A stretch of DNA of 64,000 nucleotides from Pseudomonas fluorescens (GTDB lineage: Bacteria; Pseudomonadota; Gammaproteobacteria; Pseudomonadales; Pseudomonadaceae), in assembly GCF_902497745.1 (NCBI RefSeq), contig NZ_CABVHJ010000005.1:248001-312000 (forward strand), read 5' to 3'. Every line of letters starts with the position of its first letter. Position 1 is the first letter of the stretch. Position numbers and translations under genes: made by a program. This document shows positions 44,566 to 52,872 of this stretch, one piece after another. The notes under the pieces are model-generated. The model saw only the letters and a list, made by a program, of their open reading frames with translations. It was not told where the DNA came from and ran no database searches.

Positions 44566-45957
44566 ATGAAAAAGCCGCCAGCATTGACAGGCAGAACCGA
44601 TCCGGTATTCGACTTGCTGGTGCGCCCGCCCCACAAGCATCGTCTGGCGGACTATCTTGCGCTGCTCAAGCCGCTCGATGATCAAGGTCGTTACCTGCCA
44701 TTTGAAGCGTTGCGTTATCGCTGGCCGCCAGGGCTGGATGCCAAACTCTGTTGGGCCTTGGTCAAGAAGGCACGGGCTGCCCAGCACATCAATCTGCTGT
44801 CGCTAGGTGATCCCGTGCAATGGGGTAAGTACGTGCAGACGCCGCTGGCACAGAAAACCATTTCCATCGTCGATCGGCAGGCCAGTACGGCGGCGCTGGA
44901 ATACATGACCAGCCAGATCGGTGAACGGGCACATTTCAGTTATCTGCTTAACGATTTGATCGAAGATGAAGCCATCGCCAGCAGTCAGCTGGAAGGCGCT
45001 GCGACGACTACGCGTGTGGCCAAGGACATGCTCAAGCAGCAGCGCCAGCCCCGCACGCCGGATGAACGCATGGTGTTGGGTAATTACCGGATGATGAATT
45101 TTGCCTGGGAGAGACGTTACGAACCCATGAGCGTGGATTTGATCGCAGCGATTCATCGGGTGGGTGTCGAGGGCATCGATGACGAAAAGTACTCTCCCGG
45201 ATTATTCAGGATCAATGACGAAGTTGTCGTTCAGGACGGGGCGGGCAACACCGTGCACCGGCCACCACCTGCAGCAGGATTGGTGTCGCGGCTGGGGCGA
45301 CTGTCGCACTGGATCAACCTGCCCGACGGCTCACCACTGGATAAGCACTATCTGCATCCACTGATCAAGGCGATCACGCTGCATTTTGCCTTGGGTTACG
45401 AACATCCCTTCCGCGACGGCAATGGGCGGGTCGCCAGGGCGTTGTTTTACTGGTTCATGTTCAAGAACGAATTTGCGGCGTTTCGCTACATCGCGATCAG
45501 TTTGTTACTGCGTAATGCACCGGTGAAATATGGACGTTCATATCTGCACACCGAGGCGGATGAGCTGGACCTGACTTATTTCATCGAATTCCAGTGTTCG
45601 GTTATTCAGCGAGCGGTGCTGGGGTTTACGGATGTTTATCGCAAGAGCGTGGCCTACACTGAAGCGTTTGAGCGTTTGCTAACGAACTCTGGCTGCTTCG
45701 ATCTGATGACAGAAAAACAGCACGCGGTCTATCAAGCGGCAAAAAGCGGGGTGGCAAAGGATTTCACGGCGGGCAATGTGGCGGACAATTTTTTTTGCTC
45801 GTACCGCGAGGCAGCTTCGGTCCTGGAGGGCCTGGAGCAATTACAGGTTTTTGAGAAAAAGAAAATGGGACGGGAGTGGGTGTTCTTTTTACGTAGTCCC
45901 TTGCGTAGAGGGGAGCACGGGAGCGAATTGATTCGCCCCCGAGTTCTGACTGCTTAG
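44566..45957 (+). CDS. Fic-domain protein (predicted AMPylase)
   Basis: ATG 44566 gives 463 residues; a TTG at 44500 would add 22 unconvincing residues. The Fic active site is complete: HPFRDGNGRVAR with His280. Ahead of it, SSQLEG (Ser139 to Glu143) matches the (S/T)xxxE(G/N) inhibitory helix of class II Fic proteins, so activity is self-restrained. The C-terminal 120 residues contain a winged-helix-like region (ASVLEGLEQLQVFEKK). Such proteins transfer AMP to a protein hydroxyl; the target is unknown. It overlaps the end of the convergent DUF4197 gene by four bases and is probably an insertion into the conserved neighbourhood. Confidence 0.88.
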   Translation: MKKPPALTGRTDPVFDLLVRPPHKHRLADYLALLKPLDDQGRYLPFEALRYRWPPGLDAKLCWALVKKARAAQHINLLSLGDPVQWGKYVQTPLAQKTISIVDRQASTAALEYMTSQIGERAHFSYLLNDLIEDEAIASSQLEGAATTTRVAKDMLKQQRQPRTPDERMVLGNYRMMNFAWERRYEPMSVDLIAAIHRVGVEGIDDEKYSPGLFRINDEVVVQDGAGNTVHRPPPAAGLVSRLGRLSHWINLPDGSPLDKHYLHPLIKAITLHFALGYEHPFRDGNGRVARALFYWFMFKNEFAAFRYIAISLLLRNAPVKYGRSYLHTEADELDLTYFIEFQCSVIQRAVLGFTDVYRKSVAYTEAFERLLTNSGCFDLMTEKQHAVYQAAKSGVAKDFTAGNVADNFFCSYREAASVLEGLEQLQVFEKKKMGREWVFFLRSPLRRGEHGSELIRPRVLTA

Positions 45958-46643
45958 AGCGTGCCGAACACCTTCTTCGCCAGGCTGGTAGCCGCAGCAG
46001 CCGGATTCTGGCGGATGGTTTCTTCCTGTTTGCCGATCATCTCGAACAGGCCATTCAGCGCTTGTTCGGTGACGTAGTTCTCGACATTGGCGCTCTTCGC
46101 GTCCACCACGCCAAACGCAGCAGCCTGACCAGCGAACGAGTTGTACTTCTGTGCTACGCCAACCTTGTCGGTCGCCTGTTTGACGATCGGCAGGAACTTG
46201 GCGCGGATCTGTTCGCGGCTGGATTTGTCGAGGTATTGCGTGGCCGAATCCTTGCCGCCGCTGAGGATGCCTTTGGCGTCTTCCACGCTCATTTTCTTCA
46301 CGGCGTCGACGAGGATTGGCTGGGCCTGAGTCACGGCGGATTCCGCAGCCTTGTTCATGGCGGTTTCCAGTTCTTCAACCTGGGCACCCATGCCGAAGGC
46401 TTTCATTTTGCTCGCGGCTTTGCCGAGTTTGCCCGGCAGTTCGATCTTCACGTCGGGGTTGTTGCTGAAACCGCCGGGGGTGCCCAGTTGTTTGACGGCG
46501 ATTTGTGCGCCTTGGGTCAGGGCGTCCTTGAGGCCACCGGTGGCGTCTTTTTGTGACAGGTCACTGAGCGACAAGGCCATGGCGCTGGCGGAGATCATCA
46601 GGCCTGCACACAGGCCGGCGAAGCGAAGGGTAGGGCGGAGCAT
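45954..46643 (-). CDS. DUF4197 periplasmic protein
   Basis: The 229-residue protein has a Sec signal peptide (GLCAGLMISASAMA, cleavage before LSLSDLS). The mature part is mostly helical with QGAQIAVKQLGTPGGFSNNPDVKI, the mark of DUF4197. Function is unknown. Its last four bases overlap the Fic gene's end on the other strand. Confidence 0.87.
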   Translation of the reverse strand: MLRPTLRFAGLCAGLMISASAMALSLSDLSQKDATGGLKDALTQGAQIAVKQLGTPGGFSNNPDVKIELPGKLGKAASKMKAFGMGAQVEELETAMNKAAESAVTQAQPILVDAVKKMSVEDAKGILSGGKDSATQYLDKSSREQIRAKFLPIVKQATDKVGVAQKYNSFAGQAAAFGVVDAKSANVENYVTEQALNGLFEMIGKQEETIRQNPAAAATSLAKKVFGTL

Positions 46644-46683
46644 GGCGGCTTCCTTGTTGCGGAAAAGGGCTACGGAAAATGAA

Positions 46684-47082
46684 TTAACGAACGGCGTCGA
46701 CGCGGATTTTCAGCGGCTGCGGGTCGTTGCCGTCGAGTTGCACGGCGTGGTTTTCGGTGGTGATGAACATCAGTTCGCCGTTGACTTCAATGCGCGCGCT
46801 GACCGAGTAACGATGGCCCGGTTTGACTTGGGCCGGATCGTAGTTCAAGTGGAAGGGCAGTGGCACCTGGCCTTTGATCGGGCCTTTCTGCTCGTCCAGC
46901 ACCACCGCTGGCGCATCGGCTAGCGAGACGTCTTGCAGGCTGACGCTGAGGGTGGCGCTCGGTGGCAGGGCGATGCGCTGCAGGTAGAACACTTCACCGT
47001 CGAGGCCGACCTTGCCGGCAGGAGTGGTCGATTGGCAGGCGCTCAGCAATGTGGCGGCGGCGAGCAGGGTGAGTTTTTTCAT
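46684..47082 (-). CDS. YbaY-family lipoprotein
   Basis: From ATG 47082 (AGGAGAATTCCCG upstream) the 132-residue protein has a lipoprotein signal MKKLTLLAAATLLSAC, Cys16. The remaining beta-rich domain contains GEVFYLQRIALPPSATLSV and LPFHLNYDPAQVKPGHRYSV, typical of YbaY (glycoprotein-polysaccharide metabolism or T3SS pilotin-like lipoprotein). Its function is not settled. It follows DUF4197's start by 40 bases on the same strand. Confidence 0.87.
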   Translation of the reverse strand: MKKLTLLAAATLLSACQSTTPAGKVGLDGEVFYLQRIALPPSATLSVSLQDVSLADAPAVVLDEQKGPIKGQVPLPFHLNYDPAQVKPGHRYSVSARIEVNGELMFITTENHAVQLDGNDPQPLKIRVDAVR

Positions 47083-47099
47083 CGGGAATTCTCCTATCA

Positions 47100-47214
47100 A
47101 TGTGGGAGCGAGCCTGCTCGCGAAAGCGGTTTAGCATTCAACATTTCAGTTGTCTGACACTCCGTCTTCGCGAGCAAGTCGAATCGTCGCACCGTCGCTC
47201 CCACAGGGTTTGGA
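47100..47214. repeat. REP pair, second arm interrupted
   Basis: The first arm is standard (GTGGGAGCGAGCCTGCTCGCGAA). The second arm reads CTTCGCGAGCAAGTCGAATC, then GTCGCACCGTCGCTCCCAC, in place of the usual GCAAGCTCGCTCCCAC, so about 16 bases differ in the middle of the hairpin. Confidence 0.85.
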
Positions 47215-49716
47215 TCAGGTCTCGGGTTGGGCGACGACCTGATCTGCAGCATCTTCACTGCGATGCAGCGCGACCTGACGGATCGACAAACGAATCTCCG
47301 CCGGCAGCACGCGTTTGGCCGCACCCTCAGCCAGTTCGCCGAGCAGTTCGTGATAACTCAGTTTGCCGGCCTCGTCGCGGCGCAGCACGTCGAGGTCGAG
47401 CATCGTCTGGATGAAGTGGCGGAACAGGCTCTTGTCGAAAAACTCCGGGGCGTTGAGGCCGTGGAGGATCGACAGGCGCTGGGCCATGACCGTGCAGAGG
47501 TCTTCCAGCTCTTCGGCGCTGACGGTGTTCTGGCCGCTGTTGAGCAGCAAGGACACGGTCATGTAGAAGCGCTGCAAGGTCTGGGCGATGCTCTTCGACA
47601 GCAGCGTCAGCAGCACGAAATGCCGCGAACTTGGCGCTGGACGCAGATAAACATCCTTCTCGAAACGCAGCAAACCTTGCTCGACGAACGCTTCCAGCCA
47701 CTGGTCAACCACGCCGTCCAGTTCGTCCAGCGTCCAGCGAATGAACAATTCCGATTGCAGGTACGGATACAGCGCGCGGGTGTAGCGCAGGATCTGCTCG
47801 CGACTCATGCGCGAGGTACTCTGGAAGAAGCTCGCCAGCAGCGCCGGCAGCGCGAAGATGTGCAGTACGTTGTTGCGGTAGTAGGTCATCAGGACGGCAT
47901 TCTGCTCGTCCAGATAGAGAATCTTGCCCAGCGCATCGTTCTGTTCGGCGAGCAGGTCCATGTCCTTCACATGCTCGATCAGTGCGCGACCATCGCCCTC
48001 CGGCAGAGTGGTGTGTGGCGAGTACGGGACTTTACGCAGCAGCGCCAGATACAGATCCAGCACCCGTGCCATGGCGCGATCGTCCAGCGCCAGACGTGTG
48101 GTCGACAGCAGCGCCAGCGCCACCAGGTTGACCGGGTTGATCGCCGCCGCTTCGTTGAGATGCTGCGCAACTTTTTCGCCAAGGCGATTGGTGGTTTCGT
48201 TAAGCCACGCCGGTTTGTACTGCGGGCCGAGTTCCTGCTGGCGCCAGTCCGGTTGCTCGGCGTCGAGGAATTCGGCCAGTTTGATCGGCTCACCGAAATT
48301 CACCGCGACCTGCCCAAAACGCTGCTTGAGCGCACCGATGACTTTGAAGATGTCGAAGATCGATTCTTTCTTCTTGCTCGCGCCGCGCAGTTCGCCGAGG
48401 TAAGTGCGGCCTTCCAGTACGCGCTCGTAACCGATGTACACCGGCACAAACACGATCGGCATGCGCGACGAACGCAGGAAGCTGCGCATCGTAATCGCGA
48501 GCATGCCGGTTTTAGGTTGCAGCATGCGTCCGGTGCGTGAGCGGCCGCCTTCAACGAAGTACTCGACCGGGAAGCCTTTGGTGAACAGCGTGTGCAGGTA
48601 TTCGTTGAACACCGAGGTGTACAGCGGATTGCCCTTGAACGTGCGACGCATGAAGAATGCACCGCCACGGCGCAGCAGGCTGCCGATCACCGGCATGTTG
48701 AGGTTGATCCCGGCGGCGATGTGCGGCGGCGTCAGGCCGTTGCGGAACAGCAGGTACGAGAGCAACAGGTAGTCGATGTGGCTGCGGTGGCACGGCACAT
48801 AGATCACTTCGTGACCCTGGGCGACTTTCTGCACGCCTTCGATGTGGTTGACCTTGATGCCGTCGTAGATCTTGTTCCAGAACCAGCTCAGCACCACTTC
48901 CAGAAAGCGGATCGCGGTGTAGGTGTAGTCCGAGGCGATCTCGTTGCCGTAGCGCAGGGCCTGAGCCTTGGCTTTCTCCGGGGAGATGTTTTCGCGCTCG
49001 GCTTCTTCGAGGATCGCTTGCTTGACCAGCGGCTGATTGAGCAGACCTTTGACCAGATTGCGGCGGTGGGAAATGTCCGGGCCGATGACGGCGGCTTTCA
49101 GATTGCGGAAGTGCACGCGCAGGATGCGTTGGGCCATGCGCACAGTGCGTTCGTGGCCCTTGTTGTGCTCGATCAGCTCGCGCAGATGGATCGGCGCGGA
49201 GAATTGCACGCGGGTTTTACGCCCGAGAACGATGATGCTCAGCAGGCGACGCAGGCGCCCGGTAACGGCCCAGCTGTCGGCGAACAACAGCTTCCACGGA
49301 CTGTTTTCGCTGTCCGGCGATTGGCCCCAGAACACGCTGACGGGAATGATCTGCGCGTCTTCGGCAGCGTTCTGGGTGAGGGCGCTGACCAGACGGGTCA
49401 GGGTTGGCGGCGCACCGCGTTTGTCCTGGCGACCGAGCCAGTCCGGATCCGGCGTCAGGTAGAAAAACGCCGCCGGTTCGATCAGCGAACCCACCGACAC
49501 CGGCAGTACCGGACGCGGCAGACCGGCCTTGGTGCACTCGGTGTCGAGCACGGCCAGATCAGTCAGCGAAGGGTTTTGCAGGACGTAGAACACCGGACGA
49601 CTGCGGTCGAGGTTGAGGGTGAACGACGACTGGTTGATCGTCTCCGAGCGAACCCAGAGGTACAACAGTCGGCGCAAGGTGCCAAACACAAGACGGCGGA
49701 ACGGGGAACGGGTCAT
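47215..49716 (-). CDS. plsB: Glycerol-3-phosphate 1-O-acyltransferase
   Basis: The family start [20 protein letters not shown] corresponds to ATG 49716 and gives 833 residues. Acyltransferase motifs are [15 protein letters not shown] (HX4D), [24 protein letters not shown] and [12 protein letters not shown]. PlsB adds the first acyl chain to glycerol-3-phosphate at the inner membrane. It is transcribed leftward, divergent from the cold-shock gene 238 bases away. Confidence 0.96.
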   Translation of the reverse strand: MTRSPFRRLVFGTLRRLLYLWVRSETINQSSFTLNLDRSRPVFYVLQNPSLTDLAVLDTECTKAGLPRPVLPVSVGSLIEPAAFFYLTPDPDWLGRQDKRGAPPTLTRLVSALTQNAAEDAQIIPVSVFWGQSPDSENSPWKLLFADSWAVTGRLRRLLSIIVLGRKTRVQFSAPIHLRELIEHNKGHERTVRMAQRILRVHFRNLKAAVIGPDISHRRNLVKGLLNQPLVKQAILEEAERENISPEKAKAQALRYGNEIASDYTYTAIRFLEVVLSWFWNKIYDGIKVNHIEGVQKVAQGHEVIYVPCHRSHIDYLLLSYLLFRNGLTPPHIAAGINLNMPVIGSLLRRGGAFFMRRTFKGNPLYTSVFNEYLHTLFTKGFPVEYFVEGGRSRTGRMLQPKTGMLAITMRSFLRSSRMPIVFVPVYIGYERVLEGRTYLGELRGASKKKESIFDIFKVIGALKQRFGQVAVNFGEPIKLAEFLDAEQPDWRQQELGPQYKPAWLNETTNRLGEKVAQHLNEAAAINPVNLVALALLSTTRLALDDRAMARVLDLYLALLRKVPYSPHTTLPEGDGRALIEHVKDMDLLAEQNDALGKILYLDEQNAVLMTYYRNNVLHIFALPALLASFFQSTSRMSREQILRYTRALYPYLQSELFIRWTLDELDGVVDQWLEAFVEQGLLRFEKDVYLRPAPSSRHFVLLTLLSKSIAQTLQRFYMTVSLLLNSGQNTVSAEELEDLCTVMAQRLSILHGLNAPEFFDKSLFRHFIQTMLDLDVLRRDEAGKLSYHELLGELAEGAAKRVLPAEIRLSIRQVALHRSEDAADQVVAQPET

Positions 49717-49818
49717 ACGGCTTCTGCGTGAGTGAATAAAACCGAGCGTTTGCTCGGGAGGGCGATAGTGTGCCGTATATGCTGAAAATCGGCAAAAAAG
49801 CGGCGAAGTAATCTCCTG

Positions 49819-49846
49819 TTGAGAGTTTTCGCGCCTGTCATATACT
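49819..49846 (+). promoter_or_regulatory. Candidate promoter of the cold-shock gene
   Basis: TTGAGA (49819-49824) and TATACT (49841-49846) are 16 bases apart. The inferred 5' leader of about 100 bases is the length expected for regulated csp messages. Confidence 0.6.
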
Positions 49847-49954
49847 CGGCGGTCTGTCGCCGGGGCCCTTTTATGGACGTCGGATGCAGGCTGACGTTCC
49901 GCAAAGGCTTTCCTGCGAAAAGCCTGTCCAATAATAAAAAAGGAGTATGAACAG

Positions 49955-50164
49955 ATGGCAACACGTGAAACCGGCAACGTGAAGTGGTTCAACGACGCCA
50001 AGGGCTACGGCTTTATCCAGCGCGAAGACGGGGTGGACGTGTTCGTCCACTACCGCGCGATTCGTGGCGAAGGGCATCGGTCGCTGACTGAAGGCCAGCA
50101 GGTTGAATACGCGGTGATTACTGGCGAGAAGGGTTTGCAGGCGGAAGACGTTGTAGGCTTGTAA
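49955..50164 (+). CDS. Cold-shock domain protein
   Basis: The 69-residue protein is a single cold-shock domain with RNP1 KGYGFI and RNP2 VFVHY, and the start [11 protein letters not shown]. It binds single-stranded RNA or DNA as an RNA chaperone. A strong ribosome-binding site (AAAAAGGAGTA) precedes ATG 49955. The C-terminus is [16 protein letters not shown], close to CspD/CapA variants. Whether it responds to cold cannot be told. Confidence 0.93.
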   Translation: MATRETGNVKWFNDAKGYGFIQREDGVDVFVHYRAIRGEGHRSLTEGQQVEYAVITGEKGLQAEDVVGL

Positions 50165-50168
50165 CCTT

Positions 50169-50252
50169 GAAGATCAAAAGATCGCAGCCTTCGGCAGCTC
50201 CTACGGGTGTACACATGACCCTGTAGGAGCTGCCGAAGGCTGCGCTCTTTTG
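50169..50252. repeat. Inverted repeat of GCAGCCTTCGGCAGCTCCTAC type
   Basis: Arms at 50184-50204 and 50223-50244 form a near-perfect 21-bp stem. This is a different Pseudomonas intergenic repeat from the GTGGGAGCGAGC family; a second copy pair lies at 52699-52788. It follows the cold-shock gene directly. Confidence 0.9.
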
Positions 50253-50255
50253 CTT

Positions 50256-50633
50256 TTATGCGGTTTTCCAGGTGATTTCTTCTTCACCGTCTTCGCTGAT
50301 GCGCATCCAGCGATCCGCCGTTTCCTCACCTTCTTCCTCGACCCACGTCCCCGGTGCACAACGCACTTCCACGTTCAGCGCAGCGAATGCGGCGCGGGCG
50401 CAGGCGATGTCGTCGTCCCATGGCGTCTGGTCGCTTTCCAGATACAGGCTGTTCCACTTGCCCACGGCTTTCGGCAGCCAGGTCACCGGCACGTTGCCGG
50501 CCTTGCATTTGTAGGTCTGGCCTTTCTGTACCCAGTCGCTGCATGGGCCCAGCGCGGCGCCCAGCCAGGCCGAAACGGCCTTGTGGTCGACGTCGGCGTC
50601 TTTCAGGTAAATCTCGATATCCGGTTGGCGCAT
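50256..50633 (-). CDS. Conserved hypothetical protein
   Basis: ATG 50633 yields 125 residues starting MRQPDIEIYLKDADVDHKAV. The protein is acidic and soluble, with three cysteines (PCSDW, KCKAG, RCAPG) and a tryptophan-rich core (WNSLYLESDQTPWDDD). No signal peptide or helix. I do not know the family. It is on the same strand as rlmA, with 75 bases between. Confidence 0.75.
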   Translation of the reverse strand: MRQPDIEIYLKDADVDHKAVSAWLGAALGPCSDWVQKGQTYKCKAGNVPVTWLPKAVGKWNSLYLESDQTPWDDDIACARAAFAALNVEVRCAPGTWVEEEGEETADRWMRISEDGEEEITWKTA

Positions 50634-50708
50634 GGATGTCCTCACTGCGGGTCTGAAAAATCCATTCGCGGATTTAGCCGGCCCCGGGCACTCGCCCGAG
50701 ACCAAAAG

Positions 50709-51518
50709 TTATTGAAGAACGAAATAATCGTAGCGCATCGACACGGTGGTCACGAACGGCTCGGCCTGTTCGATCACCGCCGCGCGGCGCTCGGCACTGG
50801 CGCGCCAGCCGTGGGGTGTCATCGCCAACAGGTTGGCGCGATCCTCGGGCTTGTCCAGCGTCAGCTTGAATTCCAGGGTTTCACTGTGCGCCAGCGCCAT
50901 GCCTCGCGGCACCAGGGCCAAGTGCTTGTCGTCGGTGTATTCGCGCACTTCGTCGTACAGGCGCTCGCGCAGTTCCATCAGATGGCCGCTGGTCGGGCCG
51001 ACTTTCATCAGACCGCCGCCGACACTGAGCAAGCGCTTGGCCTCTTCCCAATCCAAAGGACTGAAAACACTGGCGAGAAACTGGCAACTGCCCGACGCCA
51101 GCGGCACGCGGGCCATGCTGGCGATCAACCAGGTGATTGCAGGGTTGCGTTTGCAGGCGCGTTTGACCGCTTCGCGAGAGATGTCCAGCGCGTAGCCATC
51201 CGCGTTCGGCAAGGCCTCGGCGATCTGCGCGGTGTAATAACCCTCGCCACAGCCGATGTCGACCCAGCGATCCGGCGCATAACCCGCCGCCAGTTCGGCC
51301 AGACGCTTGGCCACCGGCGCGTAGTGGCCGGCATTCAGAAAGTCACGGCGCGCTTCGACCATGGCCTGGTTGTCGCCAGGATCGCGGCTGTTCTTGTGCT
51401 GCACCGGCAGCAGGTTGAGGTAACCCTGACGCGCACGGTCGAAGCGGTGGCCGGCGGGGCAGACCACGCCGTTATCCACCGCGTTCAGCGGTTCACTACA
51501 GATGGGGCAAGCAAGCAT
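50709..51518 (-). CDS. rlmA: 23S rRNA (guanine745-N1)-methyltransferase-like RlmA
   Basis: The 269-residue protein has an N-terminal zinc ribbon (CPICSEPL ... CPAGHRFD) and a Rossmann methyltransferase domain with SAM motif WVDIGCGEGYYTA. The segment ARQGYLNLLPVQHKNSRDPGDN is diagnostic of RlmA. It methylates N1 of G745 in 23S rRNA in E. coli. Its ATG overlaps the dapE stop by one base, so they are coupled. Confidence 0.92.
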   Translation of the reverse strand: MLACPICSEPLNAVDNGVVCPAGHRFDRARQGYLNLLPVQHKNSRDPGDNQAMVEARRDFLNAGHYAPVAKRLAELAAGYAPDRWVDIGCGEGYYTAQIAEALPNADGYALDISREAVKRACKRNPAITWLIASMARVPLASGSCQFLASVFSPLDWEEAKRLLSVGGGLMKVGPTSGHLMELRERLYDEVREYTDDKHLALVPRGMALAHSETLEFKLTLDKPEDRANLLAMTPHGWRASAERRAAVIEQAEPFVTTVSMRYDYFVLQ

Positions 51519-52669
51519 CAGGCGAGCAACTTGATCATTGTCTGGTAGTAGATCTCGGTCAGTACGTCGAGATCCGCCGCCAGCACGCGTTCGTTGACCT
51601 GGTGAATGGTCGCGTTGACCGGGCCCAGTTCAACCACTTGCGTGCCCATGGTTGCGATAAAGCGGCCATCGGAGGTGCCGCCGCTGGTCGACGCCTTGGT
51701 CTCGCGACCGGTGATGTCCTTGATGCTCGCCGACACCGCGTCGAGCAGCGCACCCGGTTCGGTGAGGAACGGCAGGCCGGACAGCGCCCAGTCGATGTGC
51801 CAGTCCAGATCGTGCTTGTCGAGAATATCGGCCACGCGTTTCTGCAGGCCTTCGACGGTCGATTCGGTGGAGAAACGGAAGTTGAACACTGCCACCAGAT
51901 CACCCGGAATCACGTTGGTCGCGCCGGTGCCGGAGTTGACGTTGGAGATCTGGAAGCTGGTCGGCGGGAAGAAATCGTTGCCGTGATCCCAGTGCTCGGC
52001 GGCCAGTTCGGCCAGCGCCGGAGCGGCGAGGTGGATCGGGTTCTTCGCCAGATGCGGGTAAGCGACGTGACCCTGAATGCCTTTGACGGTGAGCTTGGCG
52101 CCCAGCGAGCCGCGACGACCGTTTTTCACCACGTCGCCAACCAGCGTGGTGCTTGACGGTTCGCCGACGATGCACCAGTCAAGACGCTCATTACGCGCGG
52201 CCAGACGCTCAACCACCGCTTTAGTGCCGTGGTGCGCCGGGCCTTCTTCGTCGCTGGTGATCAGGAATGCGACCTTGCCCTTGTGGTTAGGGTAGTCGGC
52301 GACGAAGCGCTCGGCGGCCACGGTCATCGACGCCAGGCTGCCTTTCATGTCCGCCGCGCCACGGCCACAGAGCATGCCATGTTCGTCGATCACGGCGTTG
52401 AACGGATCGATCTGCCACGCGGTCACCGGGCCGGTCGGCACCACGTCGGTGTGACCGGCGAAGCACAGCACCGGGCCGTCGTTGTTGCCGTGGGTCGCCC
52501 AGAAGTTATCCACATCTTCGATGCGCATCGGCTCGAGGCTGAAACCGGCATCGCCCAGGCGCTGCATCATCTGCTTCTGGCAATCGGCGTCGACCGGCGT
52601 CACGGACGGACGGCGGATCAGGTCGATGGCGAGTTGGAGGGTCGGCGAAAGGTCGGCGTGGGCCGTCAT
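51518..52669 (-). CDS. dapE: Succinyl-diaminopimelate desuccinylase
   Basis: The family start [18 protein letters not shown] is ATG 52669 (383 residues); the open frame upstream is noise. Dinuclear zinc peptidase motifs are visible: [32 protein letters not shown] and the catalytic-domain end TIHQVNERV. It releases succinate from N-succinyl-diaminopimelate in lysine and peptidoglycan synthesis. dapC and dapD lie nearby on the same strand. Confidence 0.96.
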   Translation of the reverse strand: MTAHADLSPTLQLAIDLIRRPSVTPVDADCQKQMMQRLGDAGFSLEPMRIEDVDNFWATHGNNDGPVLCFAGHTDVVPTGPVTAWQIDPFNAVIDEHGMLCGRGAADMKGSLASMTVAAERFVADYPNHKGKVAFLITSDEEGPAHHGTKAVVERLAARNERLDWCIVGEPSSTTLVGDVVKNGRRGSLGAKLTVKGIQGHVAYPHLAKNPIHLAAPALAELAAEHWDHGNDFFPPTSFQISNVNSGTGATNVIPGDLVAVFNFRFSTESTVEGLQKRVADILDKHDLDWHIDWALSGLPFLTEPGALLDAVSASIKDITGRETKASTSGGTSDGRFIATMGTQVVELGPVNATIHQVNERVLAADLDVLTEIYYQTMIKLLA

Positions 52670-52698
52670 GTAATAACTCCGGGTGCGCACGGTAAACC

Positions 52699-52788
52699 TG
52701 TAGGAGCTGCCGAAGGCTGCGATCTTTTGATTTTGTTTTTTAAAATCAACAGCAAGATCAAAAGATCGCAGCCTTCGGCAGCTCCTAC
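52699..52788. repeat. Inverted repeat of GTAGGAGCTGCCGAAGGCTGC type
   Basis: A GTAGGAGCTGCCGAAGGCTGC arm and its inverse flank an AT-rich 28-base loop. It lies upstream of dapE, where it may also shield the message from the ndvB side. Confidence 0.9.
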
Positions 52789-52828
52789 CGAGTTTGTTGG
52801 CATTGAAAAAGGCGGTCATTCTAAAGCA

Positions 52829-52854
52829 AAACGGCGGCCCGAAGGCCGCCGTTT
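52829..52854 (-). terminator. Terminator of ndvB
   Basis: AAACGGCGGCC / GGCCGCCGTTT forms an 11-bp stem with a CGAA/TTCG tetraloop, followed on the minus strand by TTTTGCTTT. Confidence 0.88.
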
Positions 52855-52872
52855 GACGTTATCCGTTAGCGA

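Noticed and set aside
47227..49731. Two long plus-strand frames antisense to plsB
   Set aside because: Both mirror plsB codons and show no motif.
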